Assembly (NCBI GenBank): GCA_052273485.1
Contig: DAVZID010000002.1
Span: 62,001-126,000 of the forward strand
Reading direction: 5' to 3'
DNA: 64,000 nt
Origin: Anthropogastromicrobium sp052273485
GTDB lineage: Bacteria > Bacillota > Clostridia > Lachnospirales > Lachnospiraceae
A model generated the notes under the pieces. The model had not been told where the DNA came from. It saw only the letters and a list, made by a program, of their open reading frames with translations, and made no database searches. Made by a program: the position numbers and the translations under genes. This document shows, piece after piece, positions 14,475 to 23,097 of the stretch; position 1 is the stretch's first letter; the number at the start of each line of letters is the position of its first letter.

Positions 14475-15989
14475 ATGAATCTGAAACCAGAAGAAATCTC
14501 CAAAGTCATTCGAAGCCAGATTAAATATTATTCGAATGCGTTGGAGCAAAGTGAGATTGGTACCGTTTTGACGGTCGGCGACGGCATTGTGCGTGCAAGC
14601 GGACTGGCAAACTGCATGGCAGGTGAGCTGCTTGCATTTGAAAACGGTGCATACGGTCTGGCTCAGAACCTTGAGGAGAACCGTGTATCCATCGTATTGT
14701 TAGGATCGGATGACGGTATCAGCGAGGGTCAGACTGTGAAGAGAACCGGAAAGGTAGTATCCGTACCGGTAGGTGACGGACTGCTTGGACGTGTTGTAGA
14801 CGCACTTGGACAGCCGATTGATGGCAAGGGATCGATTTCGTCGAGCGAGTATCGCCCGATTGAGCGCCATGCGCCGGGTATCTGCGATCGTCAGCCGGTT
14901 AAGGAACCGCTTCAGACCGGAATTAAGGCAATCGATTCCATGATTCCGATTGGAAGAGGACAAAGAGAGTTAATCATCGGAGACCGTCAGACTGGTAAGA
15001 CTGCGATCGCCGTTGATACGATTCTTAATCAGAAGGGCAAAGGCGTTATCTGTATCTACGTTGCCATCGGACAGAAGCGTTCTTCTGTTGCATCTATTGT
15101 ATCCGAGCTGGAGAAAAATGGTGCGATGGAGTACAGCATTGTCGTAGCGGCAACCGCATCAGATGCCAATGCATTAAAGTATATTGCACCGTATTCGGGA
15201 TGCAGTATGGGAGAGTATTTCATGGAGAAGGGCCGTCACGTGCTGATCATCTACGATGACCTTAGTAAGCACGCAGAGTCTTACCGTGCACTTTCCCTTC
15301 TGATCCGTCGTCCACCGGGCCGTGAGGCTTACCCTGGCGACGTATTCTACCTGCATTCCCGTCTGCTTGAGCGTGCATCGAAGCTGTCAAATGAGCTCGG
15401 AGGCGGTTCTCTTACCGCACTGCCGATCATCGAGACACAGGCAGGTGATGTATCTGCTTATATTCCGACGAACGTTATTTCCATCACAGACGGTCAGATC
15501 TTCCTTGAGACAGAGCTGTTCCACTCAGGTATCCGCCCGGCTGTAAACCCAGGTATCTCCGTATCCCGAGTTGGTGGAAACGCACAGATTAAGGCGATGA
15601 AGAAGGTTGCCGGAACACTGAAGTTAATCTATTCTCAGTACCGTGAGCTGCAAAGCTTTGCACAGTTTGGTTCCGATCTGGATGCCGATACTAAGGCGAG
15701 ACTGGCAAAGGGCGAGCGTATCGTTGAGATCTTAAAGCAGCCGCAGAACTCCCCACTTCCGGTTGAGAAGCAGGTTGCAATCATCTATGCCGTTGTCAAC
15801 GATCTGTTGGCAGATGTTCCGGTAGAGCGCATTCACGAGTTCGAGGATGGCTTAAACAATGAGCTTGATATCGATCATGATGGCAAGGCAGCGATGGAGG
15901 CTATCCGCCGTACCGGTGCATTGGACGATGAGGCGAAGACACAGCTGGAGAGCTGTATTAACAGTTACAAGGCGAAGTTCTTACAGTAA
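14475..15989 (+). CDS. atpA: F1 ATP synthase subunit alpha
   Basis: 504 residues, the normal length. Non-catalytic nucleotide-binding subunit. Walker A is GDRQTGKTA, Walker B region HVLIIYDDLS, followed by the arginine-finger region (VNPGISVSRVGG). The N-terminal beta-barrel (VLTVGDGIVRASGL) and C-terminal helical domain are complete. Confidence 0.97.
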   Translation: MNLKPEEISKVIRSQIKYYSNALEQSEIGTVLTVGDGIVRASGLANCMAGELLAFENGAYGLAQNLEENRVSIVLLGSDDGISEGQTVKRTGKVVSVPVGDGLLGRVVDALGQPIDGKGSISSSEYRPIERHAPGICDRQPVKEPLQTGIKAIDSMIPIGRGQRELIIGDRQTGKTAIAVDTILNQKGKGVICIYVAIGQKRSSVASIVSELEKNGAMEYSIVVAATASDANALKYIAPYSGCSMGEYFMEKGRHVLIIYDDLSKHAESYRALSLLIRRPPGREAYPGDVFYLHSRLLERASKLSNELGGGSLTALPIIETQAGDVSAYIPTNVISITDGQIFLETELFHSGIRPAVNPGISVSRVGGNAQIKAMKKVAGTLKLIYSQYRELQSFAQFGSDLDADTKARLAKGERIVEILKQPQNSPLPVEKQVAIIYAVVNDLLADVPVERIHEFEDGLNNELDIDHDGKAAMEAIRRTGALDDEAKTQLESCINSYKAKFLQ

Positions 15990-16005
15990 ATAAAGGAGAG
16001 TTTGT

Positions 16006-16866
16006 ATGGCTGGAAATCAGAAAGCAATCAAACTGAGAATCAAGAGCGTACAGAGTACGATGCAAATCTGTAAGGCAATGGAGCTGGTAGCGGCGTCGAG
16101 ACTTCACAAGGCAAAGGAGCGAGCTGACAACAGCCGCCCTTACTTTGAAGCTTTGCAGGGCACGTTAGCCCAGATCGCAGCTGAAAATATCGACATGATG
16201 TCCATTTATACGAAGGCACCAAAGAGTGATGACTGGTGTTTTATCGTGATCGCAGGTGATAGAGGCTTTGCAGGCGGCTATAACAATAACTTGTTCCGCC
16301 TTGCACAAGAGCAGATGGAAGGCTGTGAGGCGTGCGTGCTTCCAATTGGAAAGAAGGCCTTAGAGCATTTTTCAAACCGCAAGGTGCCGATCGTCACGGA
16401 TGCATTTCCGGAGGCGGGCGACATCTCGGTTGCAGACTGCTTCGAGATCGCAAATCTTGTGTGTCGTGGCTTTAAGGAGGGCGGTTTTGGTCATGTGGCA
16501 ATTGTGTATACAAATTTTGTAAACATGATGACACAGGAGCCAAAGGTGATTCCACTTCTTCCGCTGCCGGACATGAAGGCGCTTCGTTCAAAGGATGCAC
16601 CCGAGGCGAAGAAACGCCAGATCATCTACGAGCCAAACAGCGAGGCCGTATTTAATGCCATCGTGCCGGAGTATCTGGCAGGTCTGATCTACGGCGCGAT
16701 GAGTGAGTCCGTAGCCAGTGAGCTTGCATCCCGCCGAATGATGATGGATGCGGCGACAAAGAATGCGCAGGAGATGATCGATAAGCTCAACCTCCACTAC
16801 AACCGTGTTCGTCAGGCCGGTATTACGCAGGAGATTACAGAGATTGTTGCAGGCTCAGAGAGCTGA
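16006..16866 (+). CDS. atpG: F1 ATP synthase subunit gamma
   Basis: 286 residues. Rotor shaft. N-terminal KLRIKSVQSTMQICKAMELVAASRLHKA and C-terminal SRRMMMDAATKNAQEMIDKLNLHYNRVRQAGITQEITEIVAG form the antiparallel coiled coil, with a Rossmann-like middle domain (VIAGDRGFAGGYN). AGGAG precedes ATG 16006. Confidence 0.96.
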   Translation: MAGNQKAIKLRIKSVQSTMQICKAMELVAASRLHKAKERADNSRPYFEALQGTLAQIAAENIDMMSIYTKAPKSDDWCFIVIAGDRGFAGGYNNNLFRLAQEQMEGCEACVLPIGKKALEHFSNRKVPIVTDAFPEAGDISVADCFEIANLVCRGFKEGGFGHVAIVYTNFVNMMTQEPKVIPLLPLPDMKALRSKDAPEAKKRQIIYEPNSEAVFNAIVPEYLAGLIYGAMSESVASELASRRMMMDAATKNAQEMIDKLNLHYNRVRQAGITQEITEIVAGSES

Positions 16867-16880
16867 TGAAAGGTGAATAT

Positions 16881-18284
16881 ATGAGTGAGAGACATGTTGG
16901 CAAGGTAGTTCAGGTAATGGGCCCTGTTCTGGATATCCGTTTCCAGGAGGGGGAACTGCCGGAGCTGCTTCATGCCATTGAGATTGAAAATCAGGGCAGC
17001 AAGGTAGTCGCAGAGGTTGCCCAGCAGATCGGCGACGATGTTGTGCGCTGCATTGCGATGAACTCTACTGATGGTATGGTTCGTGGCGTGGATGCAGTTG
17101 ACACTGGTGCACCGATCAGCGTTCCAGTTGGCGATGCGTGCCTTGGAAGAGTATTTAACCTTCTGGGCGACCCGGTAGACAATAAGCCGGCACCGGAAAA
17201 TGCAGAGCGCTGGAGTATCCACAGAGAAGCTCCATCCTACGAAGAGCAGATGCCGACCACCGAGATTTTGGAGACGGGTATCAAGGTTGTTGACTTGATT
17301 TGCCCATATGCAAAGGGTGGAAAGATTGGTCTGTTTGGCGGTGCCGGTGTAGGAAAGACCGTATTGATCATGGAGTTAATCCATAACGTAGCAACTGCTC
17401 ACGGTGGTACATCCGTATTTACCGGAGTAGGTGAGCGTACCCGTGAGGGAAATGACCTTTACGGTGAGATGCAGGAGAGTGGCGTTATCGGAAAGACGGC
17501 CTTAGTTTATGGTCAGATGAACGAGCCGCCGGGTGCACGTATGAGAGTTGCACTGTCTGGTCTTACGATGGCAGAGTATTTCCGTGATGTGAAGAATCAG
17601 GATGTGCTGTTATTCATTGATAACATTTTCCGTTTTACCCAGGCAGGTTCCGAGGTATCCGCGCTGCTTGGACGTATGCCGTCCGCAGTAGGTTATCAGC
17701 CAACGCTGGCTTCCGAGATGGGTGCACTTCAGGAGCGTATCACATCCACAAAGAAGGGCTCCATCACTTCCGTTCAGGCTGTATACGTGCCAGCGGATGA
17801 CTTGACGGACCCGGCTCCGGCTACTACCTTCACCCATCTGGATGCGACCACGGTTCTTTCCCGTGATATCGCAAGTCAGGGTATTTACCCGGCTGTAGAC
17901 CCACTGGAGTCCACAAGCCGTATTCTGACACCGGAGATGGTTGGTCAAGAACATTATGAAGTTGCAAGAGCCGTTCAGCAGATTTTGCAGCGTTATAAGG
18001 AGTTACAGGATATCATTGCCATCATGGGTATGGATGAGCTGGCAGAGGAGGATAAGCTGGCAGTAAACCGTGCGCGTAAGGTGCAGCGTTTCATGTCACA
18101 AAGCTTTTCCGTTGCCGAGCAGTTTACTGGTATGCCGGGACAGTATGTTCCGCTTAAGGAGACAATCCGTGGCTTCCGTATGATTATCGACGGTGAGTGC
18201 GATGACATCCCGGAGAGCTGCTTCCTCTTTGCAGGTACCATTGACGATGTATTTAAGAAGGCAGGAAAGGCAGGAACCGTATGA
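16881..18284 (+). CDS. atpD: F1 ATP synthase subunit beta
   Basis: 467 residues. Catalytic subunit. Walker A GGAGVGKTV, catalytic Glu in GVGERTREGNDL, Walker B VLLFIDNIFRF, then the DELSEED-like loop as DELAEED. ATG 16881 is chosen (AAAGGTGA upstream); an in-frame ATG at 16866 overlaps the atpG stop but has no site. The 4-nt ATGA overlap with atpC indicates coupling. Confidence 0.97.
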   Translation: MSERHVGKVVQVMGPVLDIRFQEGELPELLHAIEIENQGSKVVAEVAQQIGDDVVRCIAMNSTDGMVRGVDAVDTGAPISVPVGDACLGRVFNLLGDPVDNKPAPENAERWSIHREAPSYEEQMPTTEILETGIKVVDLICPYAKGGKIGLFGGAGVGKTVLIMELIHNVATAHGGTSVFTGVGERTREGNDLYGEMQESGVIGKTALVYGQMNEPPGARMRVALSGLTMAEYFRDVKNQDVLLFIDNIFRFTQAGSEVSALLGRMPSAVGYQPTLASEMGALQERITSTKKGSITSVQAVYVPADDLTDPAPATTFTHLDATTVLSRDIASQGIYPAVDPLESTSRILTPEMVGQEHYEVARAVQQILQRYKELQDIIAIMGMDELAEEDKLAVNRARKVQRFMSQSFSVAEQFTGMPGQYVPLKETIRGFRMIIDGECDDIPESCFLFAGTIDDVFKKAGKAGTV

Positions 18285-18688
18285 ACACATTCCACTTGCG
18301 CATTGTGACGCTGGACGGAAAAGTGTTTGACGATCAGGCATCTCAGGTCTTTCTGCGAACAATTGATGGGGATGTGGCGATTCGCGCACACCACATCAAT
18401 TATTGCAGTGGAATCGGCATGGGCGAGGCACATGTGACGCTTGCAGATGGCCATGAACGCTATGCGGCCTGCATTGGCGGCATGGTTTCGATGCTTGGCG
18501 GTGAGTGCCAGGTGGCTGCAACGACCTGGGAGTGGAAGGAAGAGATTGATGAGGAGCGCGCCAAGAAGGCGAAGGAACGCGCCGAGGAACGCCTGAAACA
18601 AAAGAATCTTTCCGATAAGGAGCAGAGAATTGCCGAGGCAAAGCTGCGCAGGGCACTGGTCCGGCTTCATGTAACGAACGAAGATTAA
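18281..18688 (+). CDS. atpC: F1 ATP synthase subunit epsilon
   Basis: 135 residues: N-terminal beta-sandwich (residues 1-85, LRIVTLDGKVFDDQASQV... AACIGGMVSMLGGECQVAATTWEW) and a C-terminal helical hairpin (KAKERAEERLKQK...) that can inhibit ATP hydrolysis. Last gene of the operon. Confidence 0.93.
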   Translation: MNTFHLRIVTLDGKVFDDQASQVFLRTIDGDVAIRAHHINYCSGIGMGEAHVTLADGHERYAACIGGMVSMLGGECQVAATTWEWKEEIDEERAKKAKERAEERLKQKNLSDKEQRIAEAKLRRALVRLHVTNED

Positions 18689-18735
18689 AAAAATCCCTCG
18701 ACTGGCACGTTAGTGTCGGTCGGGGGATTTTTTTA
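18687..18735 (+). terminator. Terminator of the atp operon
   Basis: A long hairpin: AAAAAAATCCC...GGGATTTTTTT outer stem with CTCGACTGGCAC / GTGTCGGTCGGG inner pairs and a GTTA-type loop. A- and T-rich arms make it bidirectional. Confidence 0.88.
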
Positions 18736-18740
18736 TGCAA

Positions 18741-18850
18741 CCCGGAAGTTTTATGCAACCCGGAAGTCTTGTGAAGTGCGGAAGGTTTTGAGGTGCGGCC
18801 CGGAAGTCTTGTGAAGTGCGGGAGTTTTTGAGGTGCAACCCGGAAGTTTT
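18741..18850 (-). repeat. Tandem array of CTTCCGGGTTGCA-type units
   Basis: On the plus strand CCCGGAAG recurs at 18741, 18759, 18799 and 18839; the last three are the start of an imperfect 40-nt tandem unit. On the minus strand the units read CTTCCGGGTTGCA or close variants. The array directly follows the 3' end of the structured element at 18858-18988. Related units flank the other full-length copies and stand alone near 51330-51370. Confidence 0.75.
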
Positions 18851-18857
18851 ACGAAGG

Positions 18858-18988
18858 GGCGCTTCGATGAGTGACTTTGTCGACGGGCCCAATTCCGCGG
18901 GACCCCACTACATGTTTTCAACGTAAGGGTATTTTGACAACGGGCCCGCTACAACGTCCCGTCTCGTAAAGCACATCATCTCAGCGCC
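18858..18988 (-). repeat. Dispersed structured element, copy E (full length)
   Basis: Minus orientation. Outer helix GGCGC-TGA-GATGA-t-GTG pairs with CAC-TCATC-GAA-GCGCC. The inner core includes TTTACGAG and GGACGTTGTAGC. It is 131 nt long. It differs from the other copies by paired substitutions (GATGA/TCATC instead of GACGA/TCGTC). It lies in the convergent gap between atpC and an ABC permease gene. Confidence 0.75.
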
Positions 18989-19089
18989 TACTAGGTTACG
19001 AGGTTGCTAGCCGATGATTGAATAGTAATATGCAGCTCGTTACGTTAACTTGAGCCAGAGGAAAATCCCCTGGCTCTCGTTTTGATATA

Positions 19090-20481
19090 TTACTTCGAGA
19101 AAATCATCGAAAACAGCTGCTGAAGATTCGGCACGTTTCCCTTGTACATGGACATTGCCTTGTAGGCGCGTCCTGCGAAGGCCATTAAAAGAAGGGCAGT
19201 TACAACGACGACTGCCAAGGAGCCGCAGGCCTGTGCGATCGTGATGGAACCAAGCAGCAGGTGGCTCGGGGAAACGAGGATTGAAGTAAATGGAATCCAG
19301 TCGAGAATACCGACAGTTCCCATCGAATCAAAGTTTCCGGTGAAGCTGCCACTGCCGAGTGTTGCAAAGAAACTGATCAGAAGAATAATGACAAATAAGC
19401 CGTTTGTCATACTGAGATCTTCCTGCTTGGATGCTATTGCACCGCCAATTGAGGCTATTGCGAGATACAGAAGCAGACCGGCAGCTAAGTAGAGCAGAAA
19501 GAATAAGATGTTGACTGGTGTAAAGACACCTGCTAACAGACCGTTTGGTTCAAGCATGTTTATGATTGGCATTGTCGAGTCAGGATTTATGAGTTTGACT
19601 GTATGAATACCAGCTGCAAAGCCGCCACAAAGTCCAATTACCCACAGACCAATTTGAATGACACATGTAAGAGCCTGTGCCAGCACCTTTCCAATGACCA
19701 TTGCCTCTGGCTTTACAGATACAAGCATCGTATCCATAAGCTTAGAGGATTTTTCTAGTACAACACAGTTTGCGGTGCCCTGTCCATAAAACAGGATCAG
19801 AAAGTACAGAAGCATGATGTTGACGTAAGGAAGCAGATAACCAAGAATGCTATTGACAGTAGCCTCTGCATTCTGCATAGTATCGGCATCATCTCCGCTG
19901 ACAAGCGTATCAACACCGTCTGTATTTTCATAGTAAGAATATTTGTAGCTGATCGTGCCAAGTGCAGTTAGTTCGCTTATGGAAGCACCAGACTTTGCAA
20001 TCGTAAAGGCGGAAAATGCGCTGTTTAGAAAATCACCATAGTCATCAGCATCGTCTGTAGACAGGGCAGATGCATCTGGGACAAGGACGTTTACATGAAA
20101 ACCGTCTGTGTCATCTAAGGTGATGACAAGGGCAAGCGCGTTGCCAGTGTCGTTATCTGCGGCTGTAAGTGCTTCATCATCGGTGGCAAAGCTGTGGTAT
20201 GTAATGGATGAGTAGGTATCGTTATTGGTGGCAGAGGCGATCAGATTGAAGGCAGAAAAATCAAATGCTGCACCGCCTGTTAAATCTGCCGTGTAAACAT
20301 CTGATACTGTAGCCGGCGGTTTTTCATTTTGATCCTTGTACTCGATGAAAGACATGATGCCAAGCGGAAGAGCGAAGCATAACAGCATGACAATAATAGT
20401 TGCCGTTTTCCATCCTTTTGTAAAACGGTGGCGCAGCGTAAATCCAAAGACTTTTTTTAAGCCGCTAAAAAAGGATTTCAT
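19090..20481 (-). CDS. ABC-2 type exporter permease (NatB/YhaP-like), second subunit
   Basis: 463 residues: one N-terminal membrane segment (about 25-48), a large extracytoplasmic domain (about 60-210, Asp/Ser/Ala-rich), then five to six membrane segments. The pattern and the block GQGTANCVVLEKSSKLMDTMLVSVKPEAMVIGKVLAQAL (compare ...EEKSSRIMEVLLSSVSPxxLLxGKI of NatB) identify the ABC-2 family. ATG 20481 follows AGGAGGTAAC and overlaps the upstream permease gene by 4 nt. It is the third gene of a minus-strand ATPase-permease-permease operon. The substrate could be Na+, a peptide or a drug. Confidence 0.8.
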   Translation of the reverse strand: MKSFFSGLKKVFGFTLRHRFTKGWKTATIIVMLLCFALPLGIMSFIEYKDQNEKPPATVSDVYTADLTGGAAFDFSAFNLIASATNNDTYSSITYHSFATDDEALTAADNDTGNALALVITLDDTDGFHVNVLVPDASALSTDDADDYGDFLNSAFSAFTIAKSGASISELTALGTISYKYSYYENTDGVDTLVSGDDADTMQNAEATVNSILGYLLPYVNIMLLYFLILFYGQGTANCVVLEKSSKLMDTMLVSVKPEAMVIGKVLAQALTCVIQIGLWVIGLCGGFAAGIHTVKLINPDSTMPIINMLEPNGLLAGVFTPVNILFFLLYLAAGLLLYLAIASIGGAIASKQEDLSMTNGLFVIILLISFFATLGSGSFTGNFDSMGTVGILDWIPFTSILVSPSHLLLGSITIAQACGSLAVVVVTALLLMAFAGRAYKAMSMYKGNVPNLQQLFSMIFSK

Positions 20482-21797
20482 AAAGCAGTTACCTCCTTTT
20501 TTCTGTTTTTGAAGATTTTAAACATATGCGAAAATCCCATACGAGTACCGCGATAAAGCAAAAGATCACGGTATACCTTGGCACAGAAAATACTAATAGC
20601 AACAAGAATCACAGCCTGAATAACCCAGGAGATCAAAAGAATTACTAGTGAAATTGTTCCGCATATGTAAAGAACAGGCGCACAATAGACATTTATGATC
20701 GGGCACAGAGAAAGAATTACTGCTGCGACTCTATTGTCTGAGATTGCAGGTGCGACACAGGAGACTAAATATCCAATCATAATGAGTGCCGTGACAATCA
20801 TTATGGCAGGTTCTGACTGCTCAATTGAGGTACAGCAGGTTCCAATTAATCCAGATAAAACGGCATATGTTGCAAATGCAAGCATCAAAGAGATAAGTAC
20901 AATAACAATGGTGCCTGGATTCAAGCGAAGTAAGGAAATATCAATTCCAACTTGCGAAAGCAGAGAACTTAGACTTGTCATATGGAGAAATTGAACACTT
21001 CCTATATATGAAAGACCAAAACCAACTGCCATCATGGCAAGCAGAATAAGTACATAAGTCATAACTGCCAGAATTTTTCCAATCAGCAGTGAAAGCGGGG
21101 AAACGCTTACCATCAAAAGCTCAATAAGCTTTGACTCCTTTTCAGTAATGACACAGCGAATGATAAAACTTGCAGAGAGCAGGCAAAGCATCATTACGAT
21201 GATAGAATAGCCATACTGTATCGCAAAGCTGGCATCAAAGCCAATTGATTCTGTTTTTGTACCTGTTTTTTGTGCAAGATAATCTGAGGAACTCATACTG
21301 TCAATCTGATAGGAGGCTTGTGAAGACAGGCCGGCAGCTGATAACCTTGCACTTGTCATCTGTGATGAAATCGCATTTAACAGAGGTTCAATATCATCTG
21401 TTGTGAGTGCGCTGCCATTTGCAGTATGACTTTCTAGTGTATAGGAGCCTTTTTTATCAGGCGCACCGATAAAAACATAGACATCATTCTCGCCTAAATG
21501 TGAAGCATACGAGGATACATCAAAATCTGCATCTGATAATTCAACAGATGAAAAAGCATCATTTTCATTTTTAAGAGCTTCATAATCAAGTGCGGCATCG
21601 CTTTCGTTTGTGATAAATACGGAGTGAATGGCACTTTTTGCAATGCTGCTGTTACTGAATGTCTGAAGCGGCAGAGAAACGAGTGACAGAATAAATAAAA
21701 TGAGCATTGAAACAATATTTGATTTGCTTTTCATGGTCTGGCTAAGCGTAAATGAATATACGCTTTTCAGTCCCCGAAGATTGTCATTATTCTTCAT
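20478..21797 (-). CDS. ABC-2 type exporter permease, first subunit
   Basis: 439 residues with the same layout as its neighbour: an N-terminal membrane segment, an extracytoplasmic domain to about residue 170, then six membrane segments, with the ABC-2 block CVITEKESKLIELLMVSVSPLSLLIGKILAVM. The two permeases are paralogues and probably form a heterodimer. ATG 21797 is preferred over GTG 21806 because GGTGAGG sits just before it. It overlaps the ATPase gene by 11 nt. Confidence 0.8.
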   Translation of the reverse strand: MKNNDNLRGLKSVYSFTLSQTMKSKSNIVSMLILFILSLVSLPLQTFSNSSIAKSAIHSVFITNESDAALDYEALKNENDAFSSVELSDADFDVSSYASHLGENDVYVFIGAPDKKGSYTLESHTANGSALTTDDIEPLLNAISSQMTSARLSAAGLSSQASYQIDSMSSSDYLAQKTGTKTESIGFDASFAIQYGYSIIVMMLCLLSASFIIRCVITEKESKLIELLMVSVSPLSLLIGKILAVMTYVLILLAMMAVGFGLSYIGSVQFLHMTSLSSLLSQVGIDISLLRLNPGTIVIVLISLMLAFATYAVLSGLIGTCCTSIEQSEPAIMIVTALIMIGYLVSCVAPAISDNRVAAVILSLCPIINVYCAPVLYICGTISLVILLISWVIQAVILVAISIFCAKVYRDLLLYRGTRMGFSHMFKIFKNRKKEVTAL

Positions 21798-22806
21798 GAG
21801 CCTCACCTACCTTACTTACAAAGATCTCGTGCAGAGATGGTTCGCGCAAATTAAAGGTGACGATGGTGACACCTGCTTGAATCAGCGTGCCAAGCAGTGC
21901 ATTTGCCTGTTCCTCACCAGTTACTTTTAGGTGATATTCGCCAGCAAGTTCAGAGACAATCGGAATGCCGGCAGCATGGATGTACGAAGAAATATCGGAT
22001 TCCGTCTTTAAGAACAGATGGACACGTCCGTAGCTTTTCTTGATTGCATTTAAATTACCGGACAGGATCGTCTTACTGTGATCAAGAATTGTCAGATCGG
22101 TACAGAACTCCTCGATAGTGGACATCTGGTGATCGGACATGATCAGATACTTACCTTTGTTGATCTGCTCGTGGATGATATCCTTAAACAGATCGGTGTT
22201 TACCGGATCCAGACCAGAAAGCGGCTCGTCAAGAATTAAAAGCTCTGGGTCTGAGATCAGCGCGGCGATCATCTGAATCTTTTGCTGATTACCTTTGGAG
22301 AGCTGATCGGCGGTCTTTGGTGCAAGGCGCTTTTTGTGTTTGCTTCCACTAAGCAAACCGCCTGCTTTCTTTTTCTGAGCAACCGGTGTCTGCATATGTT
22401 CTTTTCTTGCCTGAATCTCGGCGTATTCCTGTGGATACAGGTACTCAATAATCTCAAAACGTTCAGCCCAGTAGTGGATGCGCTTTTTTGCCTCAGAAGC
22501 AGAAACACCGCGCAGTGCGGCAAAATACATCAACTGATCCATTAAAGTATATTTTGGATACAGACCACGCTCCTCAGCAAGGTAACCGACGTTGCAGGTG
22601 TTAATATCAAGTGGCTTTCCATTCCAGGCAACGGTTCCGCTGTCGCGTGAAAGCATACCAAGCATCATACGAATCGAAGTGGTTTTTCCGGCACCGTTTG
22701 TACCAAGCAGCGCGTAGACACCAGGGCGGGTCATTTCAAAGCTTAAGTTATCAACAACGGTTCGTGTTCCGTACTTTTTTGAAAGATTTTGTACAACTAA
22801 ACTCAT
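21787..22806 (-). CDS. ABC exporter ATPase (NatA-like)
   Basis: 339 residues. Walker A GTNGAGKTTS, signature LSKGNQQKIQ, Walker B LLILDEPLSGLDP and the switch His in MSDHQMST are all intact. A lysine-rich insertion of about 35 residues (EIQARKEHMQTPVAQKKKAGG... onward, roughly residues 124-160) lies in the helical domain just before the signature motif, longer than usual. ATG 22806 follows AGGAGGAAT. A possible extended -10 (TGA-TATGCT) lies at 22854-22862 on this strand. Confidence 0.87.
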   Translation of the reverse strand: MSLVVQNLSKKYGTRTVVDNLSFEMTRPGVYALLGTNGAGKTTSIRMMLGMLSRDSGTVAWNGKPLDINTCNVGYLAEERGLYPKYTLMDQLMYFAALRGVSASEAKKRIHYWAERFEIIEYLYPQEYAEIQARKEHMQTPVAQKKKAGGLLSGSKHKKRLAPKTADQLSKGNQQKIQMIAALISDPELLILDEPLSGLDPVNTDLFKDIIHEQINKGKYLIMSDHQMSTIEEFCTDLTILDHSKTILSGNLNAIKKSYGRVHLFLKTESDISSYIHAAGIPIVSELAGEYHLKVTGEEQANALLGTLIQAGVTIVTFNLREPSLHEIFVSKVGEAHEE

Positions 22807-23015
22807 AATTCCTCCTCATAACATTCAAAATGAATTTTTGCAGTGCTAAGGTTAGCATATCATGAAATAGAAAAAATAAAAAGTGGATGCAAAATTGCGG
22901 TATGATTTTGTAATTTACGGTGTTATAGTTCATGGGTTGGGTTACGAAAAGTCCCTCGGTGATGGTTTCGTCGGCGCCCCTTGAACAATATAAAAACCCT
23001 GTCGGGAAGAATTGC

Positions 23016-23044
23016 TGTACAGGGAAAAAATGTTGTGCTATACT
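23016..23044 (+). promoter_or_regulatory. Promoter and inverted repeat upstream of GH31 gene
   Basis: TGTACA (23016-23021), 17 nt, TATACT (23039-23044) preceded by TGC. The inverted repeat CCCTGT (22997-23002) / ACAGGG (23019-23024) covers the -35, a possible operator. Confidence 0.5.
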
Positions 23045-23097
23045 GGGAAAAATAGAATGCAATCCTTGTGATGCAAAAATATTGAAGGAGGAGCAGT

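Noticed and set aside
18741..18988. Structured elements as integron attC sites
   Set aside because: No integrase gene, copies occur in both orientations between housekeeping genes, and no gene cassettes are flanked by them.
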